Assembly (NCBI GenBank): GCA_965208065.1 | Contig: OZ242313.1 | Location: 2,666,001-2,730,000 of the forward strand | Reading direction: 5' to 3' | Source: Bin103 sp002238925 | GTDB taxonomy: Bacteria > Spirochaetota > Spirochaetia > SZUA-6 > Bin103 | DNA: 64,000 nt | Shown: piece by piece, positions 34,129 through 42,461 of the stretch | How positions within the stretch are numbered: position 1 is the stretch's first letter | Layout of the letters: the number at the start of each line of letters is the position of its first letter | Notes under the pieces: model-generated | Databases searched by the model: none | What the model was told of the DNA's origin: nothing | Seen by the model: only the letters and a program-made list of their open reading frames with translations | Translations under genes and position numbers: made by a program

Positions 34129-34590
34129 ATGGATCTCGCACGAGTGTTCGCTCCCGAGGTGATCCTCGTACCGTTGCGGGCTCATCGCGACGATGACGCG
34201 TTGCGCCAGCTGGTCGAAACCCTGGTAGCCTCCGCCGGTCTCAGCGACCCGGACCGAATCATGCACCATCTCACCGAAGAGGCGTCGCTGCGGGCCACCC
34301 TGGTTGGCCATGGGGCCGGCATCGTGCACACCCGGCTGGACGAGCTCGCCGCGCCGGTTGCGGCACTCGGTATCCTCGCTCCCGGAAAGTCGCTGCATCT
34401 CGGCGCCGGCCTGCAGTTCATCGTCGACGTGATATTCCTCGTGCTGTCGCCGGTGTCGCCTCCGGAGCCGCACCTGGAACTGGTGGCGTCGATTGCCGCC
34501 CTGGTGCGCGACCCGGTGCAACTGAACCGGTTGCGAGCCGCCGCCGATGCACGCGACGCCCTGGCGGTGCTGGCCGCCTTCCAAAAGTAA
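34129..34590 (+). CDS. PTS EIIA-like (mannitol/fructose type) protein
   Basis: A 153-residue single-domain EIIA of the fructose/mannitol class. The phosphorylatable His67 lies in GHGAGIVHTRLDEL, which matches the GIPHA-type site of this family. The surrounding strands are kept (HLTEEASLRATLV and FIVDVIFLVLSP). There is no EIIB or EIIC nearby. In spirochaetes such lone EIIA proteins are thought to be regulatory (PtsN-like) and not sugar carriers. ATG 34129 follows the tRNA by 65 bases. Confidence 0.8.
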   Translation: MDLARVFAPEVILVPLRAHRDDDALRQLVETLVASAGLSDPDRIMHHLTEEASLRATLVGHGAGIVHTRLDELAAPVAALGILAPGKSLHLGAGLQFIVDVIFLVLSPVSPPEPHLELVASIAALVRDPVQLNRLRAAADARDALAVLAAFQK

Positions 34591-34610
34591 CCGGGTCGCG
34601 TACATGCGCG

Positions 34611-35813
34611 TCAGGACAGGAACACGTCGATGAAACGTCCGGTGTCGAAGTGCTCCTCGAACAGCCGCTCGATCTCGGCGATCTTGCCGGTGTCGAACAC
34701 CTGCAGCTTGGTGTTCTGGTAGAGCCGGAACAGGCGCTCCTCGGTCGATGCCGAGTCCTCGCTGACAAACAGCGCGGGCAGGTTGGCGCGAATCAGTTCC
34801 TTGCGCACCGCCGGCTCGAGCTGCTCGGTCTCGCCACAGGTCAGGATCAGGCCGCCGACGCCGCCGCGGTGCAGGACGTCCTCGTGGTACTCGATAATCT
34901 GCCTGATGCGCGGCGTGGAGCTGGCGCCGAGGATCAGCACGTCGCCCGGCCCCACGTAATGGCGAAGCTGCGACTGCAGGTGCTGCGCCGGCAGCGATAC
35001 CAGCTTGATTGCCGCACACGGCCGCCGCCACACGATCGTCTCTGGATCTCCGAGCGGCTCCACGTGCGGGAGGGCGCCGAGAATTACCCGCATCGACGGG
35101 TGCGGCAGGTCCGGGATCGTCGGCATGTAGCCGAAAATGTGCAGCGGTGCACCGTTGGCGCCGGCGTAGCGCTGGTTGATCAGGTCCTCGGTGATGTAGC
35201 GCTTCACCTGCGCGGCCTTGTCCGGAATTACCTTGTTCACGATCAGACCGCTAACCCGGCACCCATGGTACAGGAAGTAGGTCAGATCGACGTCGATGGT
35301 GTCGAGCGCGCGCCCGATGCCGGCCCCCGAGACGAATATGGTCTGTGCGTCGAGCAGTTTGCCGACCGCGGCGTTGGACAGTCCGACCACGCTGCCGACG
35401 CCGGGGTGGCCGGACCCTTCGGCGATGATGATGCGCCGGTCGGCGAGTTGATCTACCGAGCGCATGATCTCCAGCGACAGTGCGCGCGTCAGCCGCGTGC
35501 GGTACTTCGAATCGAGGTAGGAGCGGGTGAAGTTGGTGGAAAACCGTACCGGCGACAGCTTGTCGAGCGGCAGGTCGGGCAGGCCGGCAAACTCGCCGAT
35601 CAACTCCACGTCCTTGTCGACCGTAATCCCGCCGGCGGCACGCACGAGTTGCTGCCCGACCGGCTTGAGGTAGCCGATCTCGCGCGCGTCGAAGTGCTTT
35701 CTGAGCTGGGAAATGATGCCGAGGCTGGTAACCGTCTTGCCGGCGTGCTGGCGGAAGCCCGCGAGGTACACCACCACCGGCCGGCGGCCGCGGTGATTGC
35801 CTGCGCCGGTCAC
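34611..35813 (-). CDS. BioD-like P-loop/DRTGG-domain protein
   Basis: A 400-residue protein. The N-terminal ~215 residues are a BioD-like P-loop domain (YLAGFRQHAGKTVTSLGI, ILRKHFDAREIGYLKPVG-like sequence, IIIAEGSGHPGVGS). A C-terminal DRTGG domain (about residues 230-345, GALPHVEPLGD...GPGDVLILGASSTPR) follows, and then a short helical end. This combination matches the N-terminal regulatory part of long phosphotransacetylases, here without the Pta catalytic domain. It is the last gene of a four-gene lipid-type operon and overlaps the acyl-CoA ligase start region by 4 bases. Substrate unknown. Confidence 0.7.
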   Translation of the reverse strand: MTGAGNHRGRRPVVVYLAGFRQHAGKTVTSLGIISQLRKHFDAREIGYLKPVGQQLVRAAGGITVDKDVELIGEFAGLPDLPLDKLSPVRFSTNFTRSYLDSKYRTRLTRALSLEIMRSVDQLADRRIIIAEGSGHPGVGSVVGLSNAAVGKLLDAQTIFVSGAGIGRALDTIDVDLTYFLYHGCRVSGLIVNKVIPDKAAQVKRYITEDLINQRYAGANGAPLHIFGYMPTIPDLPHPSMRVILGALPHVEPLGDPETIVWRRPCAAIKLVSLPAQHLQSQLRHYVGPGDVLILGASSTPRIRQIIEYHEDVLHRGGVGGLILTCGETEQLEPAVRKELIRANLPALFVSEDSASTEERLFRLYQNTKLQVFDTGKIAEIERLFEEHFDTGRFIDVFLS

Positions 35814-37696
35814 TCGAACAGGCGGGCGATCTGGGCTGCGTACCGTTCGGCAATCACGTGGCGGCGCATCTTCTGGGTGTGCGTGAGTTCGTCGCCGATC
35901 TCGAACGGGCTGTCGATCAGCGCGATGCGGGCGATCCGTTCGAAACTCTTGAAGCCGTTCTTGGCATTCACCCGGCTCTGCACCTCGCCCTGGATCAGGG
36001 TCTTGATCTCCGCGGCGGCCGCCAGCGTGGCCAGGTCGTCGCCTTCGATCCCGTTGGCGGCGGCGTATGTCTTTACCGCTTCCAACGCCGGAACGATCAG
36101 CGCGCCGAGCAGGCGTTGATCCTGGCCCACCACCATGATGTGTTCGACGTACTCGGACTGGCGAACAAGATCCTCGATCGGCTCCGGCTCGATGTTCTCG
36201 CCGCCGAGCAGCACGATGGTATCCTTGGCGCGGCCGGTGATGCTGATTTCCCCGTTTACGGTCTGGGTGCCGAGGTCGCCGGTGTTCAGCCAGCCGTCGC
36301 CGGACAGCACCGCGGCGGTATCGCCGACGCGCTTGTAGTAGCCGTTCATGACCTGCGGACCGCGCACGTGGATCACCCCCTGCTCGCCCGGCAGCGCAGA
36401 ACTGCCATCCTCCTTGACGATTCTCACCTCGGTGCCGGAGATCGGTGGACCGACGGTTCCGCTTACCGGGTGATGGAAGGGGCGCACCGACACCAGCGGC
36501 GCCGCCTCGGTGAGGCCGTAGCCCTCCAGCACGACGATGCCGGCGGCGGAGAAGAAGTCGTCAACGTAACCGGGAAGCGCGCCGGCGCCGGAGATGCCGG
36601 CCTTGAAGCGGGTGCCGAGGCGCGCGGTTATCTTCTTGAATACCAGCACCTTGCCGAGCAGGGCCAGCGGCGTCAGCAAGGCCAGCGGAACCACCGCGGC
36701 CAGGATATCCAGGGCGCGGGGCTTGACCTGGTAGCGCGCCACCCGGCCACGCAGCAGGCGCGACATGGCGCTGTGCGCGGCGCCCACGGCGACAAAGAAC
36801 TTGAACAGCGCCGCCTTGACGCCGCCCTCCGCCTCCACGGTGCGGTAGACGCCGGCGCGAACGCCCTCCCAGACCCGCGGCACGCTCGGGAAGTAGGTCG
36901 GGTTGGCGTCGATCAGGTCGGCCAGCATCACCTCGCGTATCGGCTTCGAGAAGGCGATCCCGGCACCCGAGAACAGCGCCGCGTATTCGCACACGCGTTC
37001 GTAGGAGTGCCACACCGGCAGCACGGACAGCAGCAGGTCGCCCGGCCCGAGCGGCACCGCCTCCGGGATCATGTCGATCTGGTACACGAAGTTGGCGTGC
37101 GTAAGCATGACGCCCTTCGGTTCGCCGGTGGTACCGGAGGTGTAGATGATGGTGGCGAGGTCTTCCGGTTTGCCCTTGGCCAGCTCCGCCTTCAGCAGTG
37201 CCTCCGCCCGGCCGCCCTCGTTGCCGGCGCGCACCACGCTGTCCAGTGTGGTTACTTCAAGGCCGCGGCGCGCGGCCTGGTCCCGCGCGGCGTTGTCGAG
37301 GCCGGTGCTGTCGAGCACGATGGCGCGCTCCAGTTTCGGCAGCCGGTCCTTGATGCCGCCCACCTTGGCAAGTTGCGCGGCGTTCTCGACCGCGGCCACC
37401 GCGCAGTCGGCATGCTCCAGGATGTAGGCTATCTCGTCCGCCGTCGAGTCGCTGCCGCGCGGCACGTCAACCGCGCCCAGTCCCAGTACCGCGAGGTCGA
37501 ACAGCAGCCATTCCTTGCGGGTATCACAGATCAGCCCCACGTGGTCGCCGCGCGCCACGCCGTGGGCTGCCAGGCCGGCGGCCACGGCGGCAACCTCGGA
37601 CCACAGTTGACTGAACGTGGTGGGTTGGAACTCGCCGCCGCCGCTCCTGCTCAGCAGTGCGGTGCCGTTGGCGTGCTGTTCGCAAACGCTTTGCAA
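35810..37696 (-). CDS. Long-chain acyl-CoA synthetase (AMP-forming)
   Basis: A ~628-residue ANL-superfamily enzyme that activates a fatty acid to acyl-AMP and then acyl-CoA or acyl-ACP. Motifs: P-loop IIYTSGTTGEPKGVML, LSVLPVWHSYER, VLEGYGLTEAAPL, the hinge GWLNTGDLG...RAKDTIVLLGGENIEPEPIE and the terminal catalytic-Lys region. Frame-wise the first usable start is TTG 37696. However, an ATG at 37719 preceded by GAGGAG is one base out of frame. Adding one base near 37715-37718 would join it to the conserved RYLSQRL start, so a sequencing deletion is likely. Follows fabZ-like by 25 bases. Confidence 0.88.
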   Translation of the reverse strand: MQSVCEQHANGTALLSRSGGGEFQPTTFSQLWSEVAAVAAGLAAHGVARGDHVGLICDTRKEWLLFDLAVLGLGAVDVPRGSDSTADEIAYILEHADCAVAAVENAAQLAKVGGIKDRLPKLERAIVLDSTGLDNAARDQAARRGLEVTTLDSVVRAGNEGGRAEALLKAELAKGKPEDLATIIYTSGTTGEPKGVMLTHANFVYQIDMIPEAVPLGPGDLLLSVLPVWHSYERVCEYAALFSGAGIAFSKPIREVMLADLIDANPTYFPSVPRVWEGVRAGVYRTVEAEGGVKAALFKFFVAVGAAHSAMSRLLRGRVARYQVKPRALDILAAVVPLALLTPLALLGKVLVFKKITARLGTRFKAGISGAGALPGYVDDFFSAAGIVVLEGYGLTEAAPLVSVRPFHHPVSGTVGPPISGTEVRIVKEDGSSALPGEQGVIHVRGPQVMNGYYKRVGDTAAVLSGDGWLNTGDLGTQTVNGEISITGRAKDTIVLLGGENIEPEPIEDLVRQSEYVEHIMVVGQDQRLLGALIVPALEAVKTYAAANGIEGDDLATLAAAAEIKTLIQGEVQSRVNAKNGFKSFERIARIALIDSPFEIGDELTHTQKMRRHVIAERYAAQIARLFE

Positions 37697-37721
37697 ACGC
37701 TGTGAAAGGTACCTGACATGG

Positions 37722-38153
37722 TTACGCTCCTCGTAGACACAGCCACTCTGCTTCGGCTGCCAGTTCCTCTCCGACGTACACCTTGCCGCTCTGCCGTATG
37801 GCGACGGCGGTGCGGCGCTTGGTGACGACCACGATGCGAACCTCTTCGCCCGGGCGCACCGGGCGGCGGAACTTCGCCTTCTCGACGCTGGCCAGGAATG
37901 CGCGCTCCGGTTCCTCACCGTTGCCCGGCACCGGCTCGCGCGCGGCCGCCACGCCGGCGCCGCCGCACTGCGCCATGCATTCGACCAGCAGCACGCCCGG
38001 CACCACCGGGAAACCGGGGAAGTGGCCGGCGAAGAACGGGTCGTCCGGGTCGAAGCGCTTGTAGCCGACAATTTCGTCGTCGCCGGCGTGGGACAGCCGG
38101 TCAACGAGCAGGAACGGCGAACGATGGGGTATGAGGTCGGTAATCGGCCGCAT
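37722..38153 (-). CDS. Hotdog dehydratase, FabZ-like
   Basis: A 143-residue 3-hydroxyacyl-thioester dehydratase of the FabZ type. The catalytic pair is visible: His44 in FAGHFPGFPVVPG and Glu58 in LLVECMAQ. The N-terminal PHRSPFLLVDR is diagnostic. It lacks the other fatty-acid synthase genes around it, so it may serve a specialised lipid route and not bulk synthesis. ATG 38153 lies 7 bases after the alpha-oxoamine synthase stop. A GAGGAG ahead of the next gene lies at its 3' end. Confidence 0.85.
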   Translation of the reverse strand: MRPITDLIPHRSPFLLVDRLSHAGDDEIVGYKRFDPDDPFFAGHFPGFPVVPGVLLVECMAQCGGAGVAAAREPVPGNGEEPERAFLASVEKAKFRRPVRPGEEVRIVVVTKRRTAVAIRQSGKVYVGEELAAEAEWLCLRGA

Positions 38154-38159
38154 GGCGGG

Positions 38160-39392
38160 TTATATGATGCCCAGGGCGCGGCCCTGCGCTGCGCACACTT
38201 CCAGGGCCTGATCCAGTTCGTCGTCGCTGTGGATCGCCATGAAAGAAGTACGAATGAGCGCTCGCCCGGGCGGGACCGCGGGAGCCACGACCGGGTTGGC
38301 ATACACGCCATGCTCCATCAGCGCCCGGTAGAACCGGAACATCAGCAGGTCGTCGCCGATGATGAGCGGCACGATCGGCGTTTGCGCCTCGCCGACGTCG
38401 AATCCGAGCCGCTTGAACTCGCCGATCATGCGCTGGCCGATTGCCTGCAGACGCTGCACGTGATGCGGCTCCTCCTTCATGATGCGCAGTGCGGCGGAAA
38501 CCGCGGCGATGGTGCCCGGCGGCATGCTGGCGCTGAAGATGAAGGAGCGGGCATGGTGCTTGATGTGGTCCACCACGTCCGCCTCCGCGGCGATGAAGCC
38601 GCCCACGGCGCCGAATGACTTGGAGAACGTGCACATCAGCACGTCGGCGGTGTCGTAGCAGTCGAAGTGTTCCTGAGTCCCGCGGCCGGTGGCGCCGATG
38701 ACGCCGAGCGAGTGCGCTTCGTCAAGGTAGACGCGGGCGCCGTAACGGCGCGCCAAGGCGCCGATTTCCGGCAGTGGGGCGATGTCGCCCTCCATCGAGA
38801 ACACGCCGTCGGTGACGATCAGCTTGCCGCCGTCGTTGTCCGCGGAACTCAGCAGCCGTTCCAGCTCGGCAAGGTCGTTGTGGTGGTAACGGTGAATGCG
38901 GGTGCCGCCGGTGGTGCCGGCGGCCAGCAGCATGCCATCCACCAAAGAGCCATGGTTGAGGCGGTCGGAGAATACGTGGTCATGGCGTCCCGAAAGCGCC
39001 TGAATCGCACCGAGGTTGGTCTGATAGCCGGTGGTGAAGGAGAGCGCCGCCGGCTTGCCGACAAAATCGGCCAGCGCCGTTTCCAGCTCCTCGTGAAGAC
39101 GCAGGGTGCCGTTCAGGAAGCGCGATCCGGAACAGCTCGTACCGTAGCGCCGCGTGGCTGCGATCGCCGCCTCGATGACGCGCTCATCCCACGACAGGCC
39201 GAGGTAGTTGTTGGAACCGATCATGATCAACTCGCGCCCATCGATCATGACGCGCGAACCGTGGTTTTCCTGAATGGCGGTGTAGTAGGGGTAGAATCCG
39301 ATCGCCTTGATCTTGGCTGCCCGCTGCGCGGCCATGCGGTGCACCTTCTGAAACAGGTCGACCGAATTGCTACTCGTGGTTGGTTGCTCCAT
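38160..39392 (-). CDS. Alpha-oxoamine synthase (SPT/KBL/BioF family)
   Basis: A 410-residue PLP enzyme that condenses an amino acid with an acyl thioester. The fold-type I motifs are complete: SNNYLGLS, GTSCSGSRFLNGT, HDHVFSDRLNHGSLVDG, DEAHSLGVIG and the PLP Lys258 in CTFSKSFGAVGG. From family alone it could be serine palmitoyltransferase, BioF or Kbl. No biotin or threonine-degradation genes are close, while an acyl-CoA ligase and a FabZ-like gene follow at once. This favours a long-chain-base role, an inference. ATG 39392 is first in the operon. Confidence 0.8.
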   Translation of the reverse strand: MEQPTTSSNSVDLFQKVHRMAAQRAAKIKAIGFYPYYTAIQENHGSRVMIDGRELIMIGSNNYLGLSWDERVIEAAIAATRRYGTSCSGSRFLNGTLRLHEELETALADFVGKPAALSFTTGYQTNLGAIQALSGRHDHVFSDRLNHGSLVDGMLLAAGTTGGTRIHRYHHNDLAELERLLSSADNDGGKLIVTDGVFSMEGDIAPLPEIGALARRYGARVYLDEAHSLGVIGATGRGTQEHFDCYDTADVLMCTFSKSFGAVGGFIAAEADVVDHIKHHARSFIFSASMPPGTIAAVSAALRIMKEEPHHVQRLQAIGQRMIGEFKRLGFDVGEAQTPIVPLIIGDDLLMFRFYRALMEHGVYANPVVAPAVPPGRALIRTSFMAIHSDDELDQALEVCAAQGRALGII

Positions 39393-39500
39393 ACAAACGT
39401 GTCACCGTGTCGTAATCACGGCGATGCTCGCCTCAATTGGTACACGCAATGCCGGACCGTGTAAAGATGACCAGCCAACACTCAGCCACACTCGTGCGGT

Positions 39501-40205
39501 TCACGGCGATTCCGGTGCACTCTTGGCCAGGGCGCGAAACAGGTCGGCGAACTCCGGGGCCGACCACTCGCGGACGCCGATGATGCGGGCCAGAATCGAA
39601 CCATCCTGGCCGATGATGTAGCTCATCGGCAGGGTGCGCGCACCGTACGCCGCCGATGTCTCGCCGCTGCTGTCGAGCAGGATCTGGAATGACAGCTCCA
39701 GTTCGCCGGCGAAGCTGCGCACCTGTGCGGCATCCTCCTGAAGGTTGATCGCCAGCATGGCGAAGTTGGCCTGGTCGCCGAGTTCGTCGTGCAGTTCCTG
39801 CAGGTCGGGCATTTCGGTGCGGCACGGCCCGCACCACGTGGCCCAGAAGTTCAGGAACACCACCGAGCCGCGGTAGTTCTGCAAGGAATGGATCTCACCG
39901 GCAAGGTCGGCCAGGTCGAAGTCCACCGCCTGCACCGCCCGGCTCGGCAGTTGGAAGCCGAGATCCTGCATCGTGTCGGTCAGCCCGCGTACGGCCGTGG
40001 CATCGCCGCCGGAGGGGGAGAGGTCGGCCGCCGGCGCCGGCTGCGCATGCGATGCCGGATCCGGAGCCGGTTGTTGCCGTTCGCGGCGCCCGAACGCGTG
40101 TCCGGGGCTGGCCGCGAGTCCGGCCGCGAGCGCCAGCAGGACCAGCCGCGCCGGCCACGACGATCCCGGCCGACGCAACCGGGCGAAGGCGCCGTCACTT
40201 CCCAT
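39501..40205 (-). CDS. TlpA-type thioredoxin-fold protein
   Basis: A 234-residue exported redoxin. The signal segment is ARLVLLALAAGLAASPGHA. A Pro/Ala linker and a C-terminal TlpA/ResA domain with the active CxxC at residues 125-128 (FWATWCGPCRTE) and the cis-Pro near TLPMSYI follow. It probably reduces disulfides in the periplasm, for example during cytochrome or envelope protein maturation. ATG 40205 was chosen; the upstream extension is Cys/Arg-rich shadow sequence. It lies next to the CPBP protease-like gene with 22 bases between. Confidence 0.85.
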   Translation of the reverse strand: MGSDGAFARLRRPGSSWPARLVLLALAAGLAASPGHAFGRRERQQPAPDPASHAQPAPAADLSPSGGDATAVRGLTDTMQDLGFQLPSRAVQAVDFDLADLAGEIHSLQNYRGSVVFLNFWATWCGPCRTEMPDLQELHDELGDQANFAMLAINLQEDAAQVRSFAGELELSFQILLDSSGETSAAYGARTLPMSYIIGQDGSILARIIGVREWSAPEFADLFRALAKSAPESP

Positions 40206-40227
40206 CGTGCGGATGGTAACCGGACGG

Positions 40228-40980
40228 CTACGCCTGCAACAAGGTTCCGGGCGGGAGCAGGGTGGCCGCCAGCACCAGGCCGTTGAACAAGGCGTGCGCC
40301 AGCACCACGCGATGCAAGGAGGGGCGCTGGCGAAATACCCGAACCAGAACGACACCCATCAGCACGGCGAACGCGGCGGCGCCCCAGCCCTGGTAGAGAT
40401 GGCCGGCGCCGAACAGCAGCGCGGAGCCGAGCGTCGCCAGCCATGCCGGCGCTCCCGCCCCCTGCAGGGTGGTTACGAAGTAGGCCCGGAAGTACGACTC
40501 TTCGCGGTATGCTCCGGCCACCACGAAGGCGGCCGCGAGCGGAACCTCGCCGGCATGCTCCAGCCGCCAGCGGTGGCCGCTGCGCAGCACGCCCCCGAGC
40601 GATTCCGGCAGGAGGTTCAGCAGCGCACTCACGGCGGCCAGGGCGGCAACCATCGCGGTCGCGATCAGCACCGCCTCGCCGGCGTCCCGGCCCCGCAGCC
40701 GCCAGTCGACCGCCTCGCGGCCAGCGTCGCAGCGAACGATCAGCAGCATCGCAGCGGCCTGCAGCGCTGCCAGCAGGGTGCCCGCGGCCAACGAGCGTGG
40801 CAGCGGTGCCAGAAACGCCGGCAGCGAAAGCAACAGGTAGACCGCGCCCAGGCGCGCGAGGGCGCCGACCGCACTGCGTTGCGCCGCTCCCGGCGCGCGT
40901 AATCCACCCGCTCCGCGTCGTCCGGCGGCGTGCCGGCTGTCGGTCCCGGTTCCGGGCAAGGCGGCCATGGGCGCCATCAT
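40228..40980 (-). CDS. CPBP-family intramembrane metalloprotease
   Basis: A ~250-residue multi-pass membrane protein with the CPBP (Abi/Rce1-like) motifs: EExxxR in YREESYFRAYF, FxxxH in LLFGAGHL, and the third motif HALFN. These place the metal-binding His and Glu residues in the membrane. About six hydrophobic segments are visible. The role is unknown; homologues process prenylated or bacteriocin-like peptides or confer self-immunity. ATG 40980 was chosen (40977 and 40968 also possible). It is divergent from comEC with a 62-base gap. Confidence 0.75.
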   Translation of the reverse strand: MMAPMAALPGTGTDSRHAAGRRGAGGLRAPGAAQRSAVGALARLGAVYLLLSLPAFLAPLPRSLAAGTLLAALQAAAMLLIVRCDAGREAVDWRLRGRDAGEAVLIATAMVAALAAVSALLNLLPESLGGVLRSGHRWRLEHAGEVPLAAAFVVAGAYREESYFRAYFVTTLQGAGAPAWLATLGSALLFGAGHLYQGWGAAAFAVLMGVVLVRVFRQRPSLHRVVLAHALFNGLVLAATLLPPGTLLQA

Positions 40981-41042
40981 ATCGGACAGATCCGACCGGC
41001 GCCCGGTTGAAGCGCCAGCGTTCCGGCGGCGTTGGTTGTAGC

Positions 41043-42461
41043 GTGGCTGATGAAGCACGGGCTCGTCCCATCCGGCTCACCCCCGCGATCGCCGCGGCGG
41101 GCGCCGGCGTACCGTACCTGTTGGCGGCCGACCGTCTCCTGCCTGCCGCCCTGAACCCCGGTCAGGCGCTGCTCCTTGGCGTCCCGGCGTTCTGCTTCGC
41201 CGCGGCCGCGCTGGCGCTGGCCGGCGGCGGCGTGATCCGGCGGCTGGTGCTGGCTGCCGCGGCCGGGTGCGTGCTGGCCGGCGGCGCCGAGCTCGGCGAG
41301 CGCCTGGCCGGCGCCGGTGCCGGTGCCGGCCTGCCGATGGACCAGATTGACGAATTGCATGGCGTGCTGCTCGAGGATGCATCGCTGCGCAACGCCGGCG
41401 TGTCCTATCGCATTGCCGTCCGGCAGGTCGGTTCGGAGCGTCTCGACGCGCGCGCGTCCGCTCGTTTCGTGGCGCGGATTACGCTCCCGGCCGAGGCCGC
41501 CGAACGCGCCTATCGCGGCCGGAAGGTTGCCGTGCGCGCGGTCGTGCTGTTCGGAGGGGACCCGGTGCGCGGGACGGCGGGGGAGGTGCGTCTCGGCGCA
41601 TACGCATCGTACTGGGCGGCGGGCCGCGCCGTGGTGCGCTACCGCCTGGAGCGGCTCATACTCAATCTGGGACGGCCGTCGGCAGCCCTCCTTGCCGCCG
41701 TGCTGCTCGGCGACCGGCACCACCTCACGGCGGAACAGGTCGCCGGCTTCCGGCGCGCCGGCGCGCTCCACCTGCTGGCTCTGTCGGGGCTCCACGTCGG
41801 ACTGGTATACCTGCTTGCCGTGTCCGCCGGGCGCGGCCTGGCGTTGGCCGGGATGGCGGTTGCGCCGCGCTGGCAGCGGGGCTGGGCGGCGGCTGCCGTG
41901 CTGCTCGGGGTAGGCGCGGTATTCCTGTACGTGGAACTGGCCGGCGCGCGCCCGTCGCTGGCGCGTGCCACCACCATGCTTGCGCTGGCGCGGCTGGCGG
42001 CCGCCGCCGGCCGCCACCCCGGCTCCGTGAACGTGCTCGCCCTGTCCGCCCTGGTAATTGTCGCCACCGACCCGCGCTCGGTGCATGAACTCTCCTTTCA
42101 GCTTTCCTATGCCGCGCTGCTCGGAATCCTGCTGATCGGACCGCCGCTGGCCCGCCGCCTGCCCGCGCTCCTGCCGCCGGGGGCGCGCGGGGTGTGCGGC
42201 ATGGCGGTCGGGGCGCAGTTGGCGACCCTGCCTCTGGTGCTCGCGACGTTCGGGCGGGCGCATCCGGTGGGCGTGGTGTCGGGACTGGTGCTGGTGCCGT
42301 GCACGGCGCTGTTCCTGTGGGCCGGCATCGGCGCCGTGGCGCTGTCGGCGCTTACCGGCGGCGCACTCGACCCGGTTACCCGCGTCCCGCTGAACCTGTT
42401 GTATATTGCACTTACCATGCTCAATAGTCTGTTCGGGTACGCACCGGGAGTGCGCTGGTGA
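41043..42461 (+). CDS. ComEC/Rec2-type DNA uptake channel, short form
   Basis: A 472-residue polytopic membrane protein of the ComEC/Rec2 family that forms the inner-membrane channel for single-stranded DNA in natural transformation. The Competence domain is clear: LLAAVLLGDRHHLTAEQVAGFRRAGALHLLALSGLHVGLVY-type region (41680-41830), and PRSVHELSFQLSYAALLGIL later. It has no metallo-beta-lactamase-like C-terminal domain, so it is the short form also known from other spirochaete-like genomes. The start is GTG 41043; the open frame upstream of it is shadow. Its stop overlaps rsmA as GTGA. Confidence 0.75.
   Translation: MADEARARPIRLTPAIAAAGAGVPYLLAADRLLPAALNPGQALLLGVPAFCFAAAALALAGGGVIRRLVLAAAAGCVLAGGAELGERLAGAGAGAGLPMDQIDELHGVLLEDASLRNAGVSYRIAVRQVGSERLDARASARFVARITLPAEAAERAYRGRKVAVRAVVLFGGDPVRGTAGEVRLGAYASYWAAGRAVVRYRLERLILNLGRPSAALLAAVLLGDRHHLTAEQVAGFRRAGALHLLALSGLHVGLVYLLAVSAGRGLALAGMAVAPRWQRGWAAAAVLLGVGAVFLYVELAGARPSLARATTMLALARLAAAAGRHPGSVNVLALSALVIVATDPRSVHELSFQLSYAALLGILLIGPPLARRLPALLPPGARGVCGMAVGAQLATLPLVLATFGRAHPVGVVSGLVLVPCTALFLWAGIGAVALSALTGGALDPVTRVPLNLLYIALTMLNSLFGYAPGVRW

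Noticed and set aside
35858..37705. A 615-codon + strand frame opposite the acyl-CoA ligase
   Set aside because: Antisense shadow; no conserved motif.
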